Source: Azolla pinnata (lineage: Eukaryota > Streptophyta > Polypodiopsida > Salviniales > Salviniaceae). From it: a DNA stretch of 36,484 nt. The stretch spans positions 31,977-68,460 of the forward strand of contig JBBBWG010019334.1 of the NCBI GenBank assembly GCA_037176905.1. Direction: 5' to 3'. The notes below the pieces were generated by a model. It was not told the origin of the DNA. It searched no databases and saw nothing but the letters and a program-made list of their open reading frames with translations. This document shows positions 1-12,185 of the stretch, piece by piece. Position 1 is the stretch's first letter, and each line of letters starts with the position of its first letter. The position numbers were made by a program, and so were the translations under genes.

Positions 1-834
1 GGCACCAGCATCGACACCAGCATCATCACTAGGTCTTATATGTGAGCCGATGAGGAGCTATACCAAACTAAATGATGTGGTTGGTGTGGGCTTTCAATAC
101 ATACATCCCGCTCGAAGTAGGTAGCCATAAGAACAGTATGTTGTACATTTGTCTCACTTGATAGCTCAATGCCATGTTGAAATGAAGAAGAGGTTTGCGT
201 TGTTCGACAGCCTACCAGAAGAATGTTCCATATCCTGCTGGCCTCTGCTTAGCCCTTTGCATCTCATTCAAGGCCACATTTTAACTTCTCAATATGGGTC
301 CCATTTTTCATGCATAGTCTTGATCCTGGCTCCAATGTCCCCCCTTCATCCTCCGGTTTAACTACATTGGGACAGGTTCCATAGCTTAAGATCTGCACAT
401 TTCCATAACTTGGGCTGTGCCTGGTGAGCCTTGGCATCTTGTTAGGGATATATATACATAACGAGAGTTGATTATCGGTACAGGAAATCGATCTATTCGA
501 AATCAGTGGAAGACAAAACAACAAACGGCCAAACATTTTCAATGGTAATATTCGGACACACCATTCGAAAAGAGAGACTATTACAATTAGAGTTATTATG
601 ATAATGCTTTGTTTTATACATGTGGAGCTATGGTGGAAGTGTACAGCATCGGACTTCTTATTGATGAACTGGCTATATAGTCATGTTATTGGATGAACTG
701 GCTACCTATATGACGACGGACCGGAGCATAAAATAAATATCAAATGTGTATTTGTATATGCTAATGATCCCCCAATATGCAAAAATTAGTACAGGAACAG
801 AAGGAATCCATACTTTAATGTTCTGTAGTTTTCA
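1..834. other. 3' flank of CIP7-like gene, no gene seen
   Basis: This stretch lies downstream of the stop codon of the minus-strand CIP7-like gene. The open frames in it, the longest being 92 codons at 264-542 on the minus strand, show no family resemblance and no splice-consistent extension. It probably contains the 3' UTR of that gene plus intergenic DNA. No repeat or RNA gene was recognised. Confidence 0.6.
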
Positions 835-3800
835 TTATGCCTTGCTTTCAGCCTTGCCACGGAGAGCCGAAAGTGAAAAGAAAGATCTTGAACCTGTACA
901 TAAAAAAGACAGTTCAGGGGAATTCCACAACTTTCTTTCAGATTAAACGTTTCATTATGCCTGTTTTATGTTAAAATCCTTCAACAGCAGTAGTCAAGAC
1001 GTTTAAATTTTAAATTAACTCTTAAATCCCTAGCAAATTAACATACCTCTTGCCCTGGTTATGTTTACCAATCCATTTTTAACAAAGCAGACGCGAAACC
1101 ATTAATTAAATTGAATATCTCACAACACAATACTTTTTGGCCGATGCTTGGTCAAATTTCTAAAGCATAGAAAATGTCACATCCACAGGCCCCTACCTTT
1201 CATTACAGCGAGTGTTAACAAGAGAAACTTTCAAATAGCAGGTGAAACAGAACATGGATCATCTCAAGTCCACCCAAGCACACCCAGGTGCTCTGGATCA
1301 AACCTTACTCCCCAATCAGTTGGTCTATTTCCTACAGCATAGAAAACGTCACATCCACAGGTCCCTATCTTTCATTACAGGGAATGTCGAAAACCAGGAG
1401 AAACAGAAGATGGGTCATCTCAGGTCCGCCCAAGCATACCCAGGGGCCCTGGATCAAAACTTATCCCCCAATCAGATAGGCTGTCCCCTCAAGTGACACT
1501 CATTCTATACATATCAAGTATCCACTTCATGGGTGCCAAACCATGTCAAGAATCATTACTCATTCTAGTACCACCCAAGGGATTAAGATCATTCCTGTCC
1601 ATTAGGACCCTGTGACTATTATTATTGTGTCACTTTGGGTAACTTTTGTCTGATCAAACAATTCATTTGTGTTGTGGGACGTTAATGCACAATCATGCTC
1701 AAAGTTAATGGTAAAGAGATAGATTCATGCTATTACTAACATCATCATCATCCTCTAGATATAGAAAGACTCAGAATTATAAAAATTGTGTTCATGTTAT
1801 CAGAGACATTAAATGCAACAGCGATGGGACAGTAGAGGATAACGCCGCCCTTTTATCCCAGTTCTACCTTCAGCCTTTACCGAAGAAAAAACAAATTCCA
1901 ATAGAATAATATGCTAGACTGAGAAAAGTGCAAAATTAAAAAACTGCCATTAGTCTAGTCCATACCTTTTGCAGATGAGCTGCCTGTAACATTGTCTTTG
2001 ATTCCAGAGCTAGAACTTGTAACTGTACAAATGTTAAAACATATGTATGAGCTAGAGGAGTTTGCATGTTTATGAATAGAAAAGAATTCCCAGCAATCAC
2101 CCGTTCAATCAACAGATTGAGGGTGTCATTGCAAAAAGAAAGCTGAATTGACACTTGAAACAAATTATCAATCAATGAAAAGCAGTGATAGAAATGGATT
2201 TTATATACCGTGATAAACTCACCTTGATTGCCAAAGCTACTAACAAATATGGAATCGCTTTGATTTTTTCCACTATTATGGCTTGTTATCATGTCTCTTA
2301 ACTCATCGATGCCTCCATCAGCCTCAATAGAATTGTGAGTAGAGCTGCCACGATGACTCTTTCGACCTAAAAATAACAATCTTTTTAGTCCTTTTGCTTG
2401 CTGGTTATCCTTTGATTTTTGAGATCCAGGTTCTCCCCATTTTTTTCTTGTTTTATTTGATTGAATTGGATAAGCTTCCGGTGAGTGAGCTTGTTGAATT
2501 GCTTCCAGAAGACGTGGAAGACTCTTAGAGGAGGTAACGACTGAAGGTTCATTAAGAGGCTCATCTTGTAGTGAAGGAAACAATGGTCTTGCTGGAATCT
2601 CCATTGCAGCCACAGCTTTGTCCTTTTCATAATCTTTGTTTTCCTCGGTATTTATCACAATATTGTTGTCTTCTATGGATGACACATGAGCTACAGAAGC
2701 ATGATAATCTTTTGTTCGCACAAATTTAGCAGATTCAGAATCTTTGGTTTGCTCTACATTGATAAGAGTACATTCAGACACACTCTCACTATTGAATGAG
2801 GATTCTAGTACATAAGAAGTATCTTTCAAATCTTGTGGGGAATCATTCATCACTTCATCTGATGTTGCAAGAACTGACTCTTTTACATTGCTATTGACGT
2901 CTGAAATTTCAGCCACAGAAGGGGGAGAGGTGGGTACAGCAGATTCAGCTAATAATACAGTTCTGGATTGTGCATAATTACTCTCTTGCTCTTGCATTGA
3001 ATCAACATCATATACTACTGTGTTCAGATTACCATCAGCTTCGGCTTTGTCAGCTTCAGCATTTAACTGCTCTTTAGTTACTTCTAAGTTACTTCCATCT
3101 GCTGAAACTAAACCTGATACAGATATGTCGTTGACCACGTTAATTGATTCAGAATCAATAGTAACTGTTCCTTTATCGTTTTCCAGAACAGTCTCTTTTT
3201 CAGAAGATTTGACAGCTCTTTTCTTATGTTTACTAGCAACTGATGTCGGTGAATTGACCTTAGAAGATTTCTGCTGTGAAGTTGAGCTAATTTCACCTTT
3301 AGGAGTATTCTCTTTTACAGCAGGGAGGATACCTTTCCTTATAGCTGTTACCGCTGAAACAGGCACGGGGCGTTTTTTGATGATTTCTTCTCGATTATTA
3401 GAGTCTTCATCTTTCAGTGTTTTTTTCTGCAACTGAGAGAAACGCTGTGAGCCAGTACTAGCACGAAGACTAGCTGTAGATGTTAGTACAGTACCTGTCA
3501 GATTTTCCTTTGAAATGTCGTTCAATGAAGGCACAGATTGACTGAGTGCATTCAATTCCCTTGCAGATTTTGATGTAGTATATCGAGAGGATTTGCCTCT
3601 TGGTGAGAGAGGATTTGCAGAGCCATCAGGTGGGCATAAATGTGGGCTAGTGTTGGAATTGGACTTCTTTGGAGATACTGTTGGTAATGACTTGCCTCCA
3701 TTTAGAGAAGGATTCCGTGGGGTTCTCTTTGTTGGCGTTGTGATTGTTGTTGTAGTATCAGGAATTGGTCCATTAATAGGGGTAGTTCGTGAAACAATCC

Positions 3801-6800
3801 TCTCCCTCCTCTGGATTTTCAGCCCTTCTATCCTTTTCCTTTCCTCTTCTTCCTGCAACAGGTTATCCATTTCACTCAAGTTCTCTCCTTGTAAGTCCTA
3901 TATATATAAGCACCCCTCTCTATACACACGCATACAGAGTATCTGCAAAACCATCTTACTTATTTGGTGTTACACATTGGGAGACATTTGTGATTTGTAT
4001 ATTAGCAATTATAGTCCATATGGATTCTTTGTTATCCCTTTATATGGTATCTGATTAGCTTCCATATCTCATGATGTACCTCGCTTAGCATTTTAAATTA
4101 GCCTTTAGTTTTTATGCCTTTTGATTTCGTTTTGATGCTGGACACACGTTAGACTGACAAATGTAATAATAGTACAGACAGCAATTCTTAAAAGACGTTA
4201 ATGTATCTTTCTTTCTTTTCAGGTCAAGAAATGAAGAAATACTTTGGGGTTGGTGCAGTGCCATTAATACTTGATACTCAAAAATTACAGCTATCAGCTG
4301 GCCAATGACCAAAATCACATCAGGATCCTCTAGCCCAAAAAGATGAAACAAGCGACAGCACAGATCAGAAATTGAAATTGGGGTCTAGAAGAATATTGAG
4401 CAGACCTATACTTCTTGAATATATTAGAAACAGAATCCCTCATCAGGAACACGTACAAGCTTTACTAGCACAAGAGCACACAAAAAGTAATGAAGCGCCA
4501 TTTGGCACCCTCTTGTGCCCTTATTTCAACCTACGGAACATAAAATATGACATTTTGCAACGAGGATTGCTTTTCATTAAGCTTTCCTTGGAGTAATCCA
4601 AGCCAGTTTGAGCCTCACTTCACTAGAACTACTGCAGAATGTATTGTTCCATGCATGATCTCACCTTGTTCCTAGAAAATCTAGGTGTTCAGAATTTTAA
4701 ACATAGGAAGTTTCAATCCAGTCTAGAGCTGGCATTTTAGGATGTAATTCCTCATTTGATGTCATAGATGCCACATATGTTCTATATCATAAAAAAAAAC
4801 TTTGAGGTCCTATGGGCCATTTCATTTAGACTACAAGGGCGCTCGCAGACGGCAGTTTAAAACATGGATATTCTTTCTCTCTCTCAAACAGCATAAGCTT
4901 AAAAATCTAGAAGTAACACGTGCCACTACATTTCATTCTATCACACATTCACTACAAGGGGATTGCTAGGTTCCAGTGAGTAGGTGTAACTGCTGTACGC
5001 CTTAGTTACTGACTCTCGAAAACATAATGCCTACCATATACACTATGGGACAAAATTCCCACCTCTTTAGATTGGGTAGCTTGCAAAATGAAGATCAAGG
5101 AGCAGAGTGAGAGCAGATTAATGGTTACAGAACAATTGACTAACCTTTTCTTTCTTACTTTGTTGTAAGCATGCTTTGTATACTCGTAGCTTCTCTGCTC
5201 TTGATTGTGCCATAGCCAATGGAGTTTGTTTATTTCCTTTACCTCCTGGTGATGTTTTCCGCTTTTCAAGCATTTCCTGCATACCCTTGACTTTTGTTTC
5301 TTTATCAGATATTTTCTTGTCTGATTTTTCTTGAGATATGCCATTTATATGTTCAACAGCTATACTGTTGACACTTTGTGGTTCATCTGCGTCCTTAATC
5401 TGATCTTTTAATACATCATCTCCATGATTTTCACATGGAATTTTCGTATCATGACCATCCTGAACCAGTACTACATCTTTTGAAAGATTGTGCATTTCTT
5501 CAGAAACACACGGTTCAAAAGTAATGAAAGCATCATCAGCTGGTTGTTCAAGTCTGTGTCCTCCAGGAATGATTTCGGATGCTGTTGTCTGTTTCTCAAT
5601 TTTCTCCTCTTGTTCAGCAAGGTGATCTATACCATTAGTGCATTCTGTTAACTTTGATCCCGTTTCTTCTGCAAATAGATTCTTTTGTACAGTCATTGAA
5701 GCATTATTATCTACAGAGAGGGACGAATGAGGTTCACTGTGAACACCATCTTCACTCCATCTACGCAGGACTGAATTTTTTGATGACAACTTCCTGTTGA
5801 TAGGCTGCACCTTAGCATCACTACTATCTTCCTTCTTCCTTTCAAACAAACCAATCACATCTTGCACCCGCATGCGAACTTGTACTACTTCCTCTTGCTT
5901 AGCTTTGTCATCTGTGTCAACATGTTTATCATCTTCACTTTCACTTTCTGAAGATTCTGTAGCATTATCAACTACATTATGTGTGCTATAGATGCTGCGC
6001 TTACTAAATGACCTGGATCTGCGATACCCAGATGCAGGTCCAGATCTTGCAATCTGGACCTTTCTCATTGGTGAAACAGATCTCCTACTTGGAGAGGATG
6101 CTCTTCTTGGCAATCGCCTCACTGTTGGATTCTCATCCATTTCAACGGATACTCCATTACTCTTGTACGATTGATCATCATTAGGATGTAAAAGATTCTG
6201 AGAATCTTCCGATATCTCTTCTTTGGCAACCAATGTTTCATGAACGAGCTCATTGTTAAGTACATCATTGCCCGGTAATTGGGTGGACTCTTTGCTAGTT
6301 ATCAATTCAGCTGGTGTAGACATAGAGATAGGTTGTTCATGTACCTCCTTTTGAGGGAGTACAGCCTCTCCACGAGAAACAGCGTTTGACTGATGGGAAA
6401 CAGTTTCGTCCATTTTCTGTTCACTTAAAATTGGTTGAGGAGATGTACTCTCTCCCTGATTATCAGAAGAATATTGGGACAGCACTGTAGCAGAGGTATG
6501 CACAATTGTAGTCACTGTATGCTCATCAATAATTGACTGAGGAGAATTATAGTTTGCCTCTATTCCTTCATGTTGAGAAGACACAACAGAAGAGGTATTC
6601 AGAGTGCCCTCCATTTTGTGTACATTCATGATTTGTTGAGGGGATTTATTGTCTCCTTGATTTCCTGGCCAGAATTGTGGCGGGCCGGCATGCATCTGCC
6701 ATTGATTTCTCTTACTATAGCTTTGACACACGTATGGATTTTCGAGGGCTTGAGGATAACCCAATCCACCCTGTGCAGGCATCGGGATCCCAAACGATGA

Positions 6801-9800
6801 AGGATGTGCATAAGGTGCAGCTCTATAAGCAGGATTTCCTTGGATGTACTGACTTTGAGGTTGCCCTTGGGGAGGTTGTCCCCTTCCTAGTCCATGGGTC
6901 CTTCCTACTCCCACGTCTATGTATTCACCCCTCCCTAGTCCAGCAGAATGCATCTCTTGAAGAGGATCCAGATGATTCCTTCGATAGAACAAATCTTGTC
7001 TGCTCACTGACCATGCCGAAGTGTTACTATAGTCTGAATTGTACACTCCCATCATTGAACGTTGCTGAAGTTCTCCATCCATTGATCCTTCTCTTAGCGT
7101 CTCCACTCCATTCTCTCCCACTGGTAGAAGCCCGTCAATGGGAAAACTTGCCCGGCGTAACTCCATAAGCTTTGCATCTCCACAGGGGATATCTGGCCAT
7201 GCATCTGGGTGTTTGTTAGGCCTGATAAACTGCATCTTATTTTCATATGGTAGACCGTGAACTTGATTTACAGGTCCTGTTACTTGATCTATGTTTTCTG
7301 TCCACATTCCTGACTCTTGCCTTCTTTGACATAATGCCATGAACCTTATGCATGCTTCCCTGCATAGATGATGCATAGGTATAGAATTATTCGCTTGTAT
7401 TCTAACCATGTTATGTGATATTTCCACCGATGATATAGCTATAAGATAAATTTGCAGTTACTGATAGCATACCTCAAGCGATAAGCTCCAAAATCCTCAG
7501 CAAACAAGACCAAATCGCCTACATTTTTTATAACGAAACCAGCACCTATTGCTCGAACAAATGCCATCTCCTGCTCCTTTAGTAACATCATCCAACGTGC
7601 ATCCAGAGCTCTCAATAACCACTGCCTGAAGTTCACAAAGAACAGAATATGTTAAACTAGCATACCCACAAGGAGCATCACCATCCACAAATATAAGAAA
7701 CATATAAATTGACAGAAAATCTACGTCTTCTCCTCCAAGCCATCCTTCATATCATCCATTGACTCCTGAACCTACATACAACCATCAGAATCTTATGGAG
7801 TCTGAAGTTAGTGAGCTGGTATAAAGTTTAAAACCAAAAAGAGCATAGGTACCTTTGTAGTTTGCCCTAAATTATCCGAGGCAGCAGAATTCCCTCCTAC
7901 ATAAATATATCATATAAGGTACAGAGAAATATATCATCGATAACCAGACTCCTGAGATAAACTACACTTGTTAATGAATAATGGAAATCTTTACAACTTG
8001 TCAAAACACGCCTTTACTGATTGGCAAACTCAATAGACCAATCTGTACAAATCTGCATGTCAGGGACATTTTTAATAGAATTTGTAAGATACAATACTGC
8101 ATGGGCATGAAACAAACAGTGTGGGTTCTCTACAGCATGAATAATCCTCCTTTACAACTGAATTATAGCTCAAAGAATTTATCATGCATTAAATCCGAAT
8201 ACAAACCATACATGCGACACATTCTCTGAGATCTGACCAACTATCATCTACAGCTCAGAGAATTGACCGACCATTGCATCACATTTCTACCTACAATGCT
8301 CTCGTTGGTATATCTCATCTCGATTCTGGGGGTTTCTAGCCGATATCCATGTTCTTGATATAATCGTAACAAGGGATATATTTCTTCAAACGGATCAAGC
8401 AAAGACTATATAGGAAAGCAAAATCCCTACACATTTGCAGTTATACCTATGCCTCAACAGTATATCTTGAGTCTTTCATTTACAGAATCGGGTAGACAAG
8501 AAAATTAATTTATATAGAATGTAGTATATGCTAAGTTACTAATACAAGGTCTGATAAGATACAATACCAAAAGTGAGAGGAGAATCTGTCGTCTTTGAAG
8601 CATCATCCTTCCCCTGATAAAATTCCCAAAACAAAAGAATGAAATACAAAATAACAAACAAGTCCATTCAGATGTAATCATTAGTCATTAGCTCATACTA
8701 TTGGGGCTAGCTCTGATGCAATGTTTGCTTGTGCACGTATAGCTTCTGCAACTTCAATTAGTTCCATTTCAATTGTGCTGACACGTTCCAGTACCTCTGG
8801 AGTGCTGACAAACCTCACGAACCTGTTGGAAAAACTCCACAAATCAGAAACACATATGACATGGAATTTCAAAAGCTAACATCATTCAATATTGTCTGTA
8901 AAATCATGCTAAAAGGAATGGGGATGCCTTCCAAGTTTTTAGATTATATTCGACTGACCTTTCTACAGTTCCCTTTGTAAACCAGACCGCAGAACTAGGA
9001 TTGGAAGGTTCCAGCCGAATGGACTGCCCCCCTTGTGATATTTGATCTTCCAATGCACTAAGGTGAGCTAGAAATGGTTTCAGCAGACCTGATGCTAGTC
9101 TGTACGATTGCCCATGTGCAACCACATGAAGCTCACACCTGAACATGTGAATAGCAATTAGGCATTGGGAAGACTTACATTCATAAAAATGCAAGAAAGT
9201 TTTGTACAGAAACGTGAATTAGCTCACATCTGTGAAGAATCACACGATGCATGTGAATTGCTTCAGATTTGAGGAAAGGTTTTTTAAATTATAAAAATCA
9301 AAAGGACGTGTATCATATAGATTGTGCCTGAGCAAGGAGTTTTCTATGTTATGATAGCTCGGTAGATATCATGCAACAACAGACTGAGTTCAGCTTATGA
9401 AATTTCGAATTCGTTAACGCACAGAAGTTGATATTTGATCGATGAAAATGGAAAGCAAAATGTGAACCATGCATCATCACAGTGAGCTGTTAAATTATTG
9501 TGGAAAACAGCTTCTATGGTTTATCTCAATTTCTTCTTCGTGATGTTGGTCGTTAGCTATCCATTAGGATTCTAGGATACATATAACTAGGATACATACA
9601 ACTAGACTGAGCCAATTCCCAAAAGGGAAGGAAGGTGCAGACCCTGAGTGGCAGCTAACAGGATTACTCTGTTGTTCCTCAGGCAGTACCAGCTTAGTCA
9701 GCAAGTGCTGGCATAGATTACACGTTGGTAAGCGTTATGAATTTGGTGTTTTATATGAGAGAGTCCAAGATGAGGTGTGCTTGTGATTGGGTTGTGAGTG

Positions 9801-10369
9801 GGCACCTAAACCCAAAGCAGAAGCTAGATGTCAAACTTAACATTGACATTCTGCTTACCATGAAGGTTCCCGATTTGTGTTTATTGGCAGTGAGCAATCC
9901 ACATACTTTGACAGAACTTGAAACTGATTGCAAAGCCACAAAACGAAGTTTGGACGTAGACAAAGTGCCTATCCAATGCTATAGAAGTTGAAGGAGAAAC
10001 ATAAGCCATGAGATGTAGTGCAAGATTTTATGTTCACATTGTGACTTTGGTGATCAATAGAATGCACAATATTTTTTCATTGTTGCCGTAGTGACGCCAT
10101 TCCTCGTGTTTTGTTTATTTCCTTCTTCATATTGTGCTTTCGCTTGAATTATAGGTTTCGATTTGTGCATATTAGGACATATTACATATGCTGATACGTT
10201 GAGGCAGTGCTACAGTATACAGGTCTATGCTATAATCTTCAATGTTGCGGAAAACTCCCCATGTTCAACACAAAGTAGAGATTGACAAAAATGTGGTATA
10301 AGAATGGTACCTGTCTTGGTTGGGGGTAAGCTGAAAAATTGCAAAATCTAGCTGCGTGTCAGGCCTCAT
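835..10369 (-). CDS. CIP7: COP1-interacting protein 7 (CIP7)-like protein, 11 exons, 1537 aa
   Basis: Exons in transcript order: 10369-10311, 9138-8959, 8822-8699, 8613-8568, 7896-7853, 7771-7725, 7625-7473, 7359-5145, 3852-2223, 2022-1966, 893-835. They total 4614 nt, a whole number of codons, and every junction is GT-AG with matching phase. The N-terminus (MRPDTQLDFAIFQLTP, then [35 protein letters not shown]) is the conserved start of the CIP7 family. Next come ALDARWMMLLKEQEMAFVRA and EACIRFMALCQRR (about 175-230). Two long exons encode a Ser/Glu-rich, low-conservation middle. A charged segment SKKEK/EEEERKRIEGLKIQRR spans the exon 8-9 junction (about 953-973), and the tail has KGLKRLLFLGRK and ends SRSFFSLSALRGKAESKA, the family's terminal signature. 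Arabidopsis CIP7 is a nuclear COP1-binding positive regulator of light-responsive genes; the same role here is inferred. At 1537 aa it is longer than Arabidopsis members (about 1000 aa, from memory), mostly in the middle. The start is the ATG that gives the family-typical N-terminus; the frame is open further upstream, so a 5' UTR exon is possible. Confidence 0.88.
1164..1480. repeat. Tandem duplication (period 172 bp) in the last CIP7-like intron
   Basis: Two head-to-tail copies begin at 1164 and 1336, both with AGCATAGAAAA(T/C)GTCACATCC. They continue with the same order of blocks (CCTA(C/T)CTTTCATTACAG, then CATCTCA(A/G)GTCC, then CTGGATCAAA). The second copy is shortened by about 25 bp. 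The unit lies wholly within the intron 894-1965, so it does not affect the protein. Small indels and substitutions show that the copies have diverged somewhat. Confidence 0.8.
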
Positions 10370-10829
10370 CTTCTCCAATTCAATATCCAATAGCTTGGCA
10401 TGAGAAGATTGCTGTTTTGAACGCACCACAGAATCAGCAACAAAGAAGCTAACACTGATTTGACATGAATGCAGGGAAGCTAGTAAAAGTAAATAAGAAG
10501 CAGACGTGTAGCTAGCTACTGTATAATCTCCGTACACGGTAAACAGCTGCGGAAAATAGGCAAATGAAGGAAATAAACACGAAAATCAATGCATTCTTGC
10601 CTCAACACAAGAGAAGCAGATATGGAACCCCTCAGAACCGGTGTCAAGTTTTACAGGTAGCAAGGATTGATAAAGATAGGATCCATTTTCAGCTGTTCAG
10701 CTAAATCTTATAACTTGAGCTGAGGAAGCAAAAAGTTGCAGTTTTGATTCGAACTTCAAGGAAGGACGCGAATCGTGCCTAGCTCACTGGATCGGAGGGA
10801 TGTATACTTGAAGCAAAAAAATATCCACA
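10370..10829. promoter_or_regulatory. Probable 5' leader region of the CIP7-like gene
   Basis: The frame of the first coding exon stays open for about 170 nt upstream of the chosen ATG. A possible intron acceptor lies in this leader on the minus strand, where GTTCAAAACAG precedes CAATCTTC about 65 nt from the ATG. No other gene is seen. Assignment as 5' UTR rests on position only. Confidence 0.4.
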
Positions 10830-11587
10830 ATGCAGGAAGAGACGAGTCTGAAGCAGAATAGTCGTAGTGCTCTGAGTGACGAGTGGAATCTAAAGAAATC
10901 CGATGATGGTAAGAGGAGGAAGATTGTTTCAGATATGGAAAGTGAGCATTGCACGGTGATAATTGGGGGGGCAGCGCTTTCTACAGAGGGATCGAGGCCA
11001 TTAGCAATGGAGGACGAGGAAGAACGAAGAAGAAGAAGAAACGGCAGGGAAGGAACTGGAGAAACGGGGGAAGACCGTCGACGCGAAAACGGCTACTGCA
11101 GTTGCAAGCGGAAACGGCACGCAAATCGGAAGCAAAACGCGGCGAAACACGAGACGATCCCAGTGGCTGCTCGAGCGGATGCGAGCCGCACCAAAATGCA
11201 GGGGAAACGGCGACGGGAACTCCGCTCGAGCAGCGCGAAAATGGAGGAGAAACGGCAAAGGAAACGGGAGAGAACGCGATGGGAGGAGCAACAGACGTGG
11301 AGCGGGGGAATGGAAGGAGTCTGGCGAAGGAAACGGCGGAGGAGACAGGAGACGATCCAGCAGCAGCGGTAGCTCGAGCAGACGCGAGCGAAGAGGAGAG
11401 GGGGGGAGGCTCGGCCCTGAAGGAAGGAAGGAAGGAAGGACGGCGATGGCGAAGAAAGAGGGAGACGGCGATGGCAGGAAACGGCAGCGGAGGATCGCGG
11501 CGAAGACGACGGTCTGCACAGAAGGAGCTGAAGGGAAAGTGGGAGCAGAAGGAAAAGCAAAACGCAAACGCAGAAAAGCGTGCGCAT
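10830..11587. other. Long purine-rich, strand-asymmetric tract upstream of the CIP7-like gene
   Basis: About 750 bp are dominated by A and G on the plus strand (GGAGGA, GAAGAAG, GGAAACGG motifs), hence C/T-rich on the strand transcribed for the CIP7-like gene. The bias leaves several overlapping frames open on both strands at once, a composition effect rather than coding evidence: the translations are monotonous Arg/Glu/Gly or Ser/Pro/Phe. A minus-strand TATA-like ATATATTA sits just beyond, near 11585-11596. The simplest reading is a pyrimidine-rich leader or proximal promoter of the CIP7-like gene. Confidence 0.5.
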
Positions 11588-11609
11588 TAATATATTTCCT
11601 TGATCTTTT

Positions 11610-11790
11610 ATATGGTTGTTTTTTTTTCGCCTTTTCCTTCTTCTTTTTTTTATTCGTTTTTGTTTTTTTTTGTTTTTTTTGGCTTCTGTCAGTCATGTGG
11701 GCTTTGCTGCAAAGAAATAAATAAAGAAAAAGAAAACAAAAAAAGGGCGGCCGCTTTTTTTTATTTATTGTTTTTTCTAGAAAACAGAAA
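11610..11790. repeat. Poly-T / A-rich low-complexity stretch with GC-rich palindrome
   Basis: T-runs of 6-9 nt interrupted by single G or C occupy 11619-11690. An A-rich run follows (11717-11744), then GGGCGGCCGC, then a T-rich run. The A-rich and T-rich arms could pair imperfectly around the 8-bp palindrome GCGGCCGC at about 11747-11754. No coding content is supported. Confidence 0.7.
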
Positions 11791-11876
11791 ATAAAAGGCA
11801 AACTAGATTAGGTGATCGGGCATTAAAAAACAAAAGCAGGGAGGAAATAATAATAATAATGAAAATCTGTTCTGCT

Positions 11877-12185
11877 GATCAGATCAGATCAGATCATGTC
11901 GTTATGTCATATGGGTGTATGTATGCATGTGTGCATGCATGTATGCATTCATGAGGAGATATTTGGAGAGCGCTACTTCTCACCTGTCCGCCATCGTCTA
12001 GCACAACACGTGCGGTTTTCCCTCATCCGCATATGTACCATGCGGCGCATGCATGCATACATACATCCAACCGCATTCATACATCCATCCATCCATACAT
12101 ACATACATACGTCCATACGACGCGTATACGGTACGCCCATACGATACATGTACAATACATCCATACGTCTATACACCCTCATTCA
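11877..12185. repeat. Microsatellite cluster: GATCA, CATG/GTATGCAT and CATACATC repeats
   Basis: A run of GATCA units lies at 11877-11896. ATGT/ATGC-type repeats follow (about 11913-11950), then CATACATCCATC and CATACATA units at about 12050-12175. Open frames here (Met-Cys-His or Tyr-Ile-His-Thr monotony) are translations of the repeat and were not called as genes. Confidence 0.8.

Noticed and set aside
1860-1935. Alternative terminal exon of the CIP7-like gene just after 1966
   Set aside because: An acceptor-like TTTTCTCAG is present but the correct phase meets a stop at once; the exon at 835-893 has the family's terminal motif in phase.
10830-11801. Overlapping open frames of 164-266 codons in the purine-rich tract, both strands
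   Set aside because: Monotonous Arg/Glu/Gly or Ser/Pro/Phe translations arise from base composition; several frames are open at once and none has a domain.
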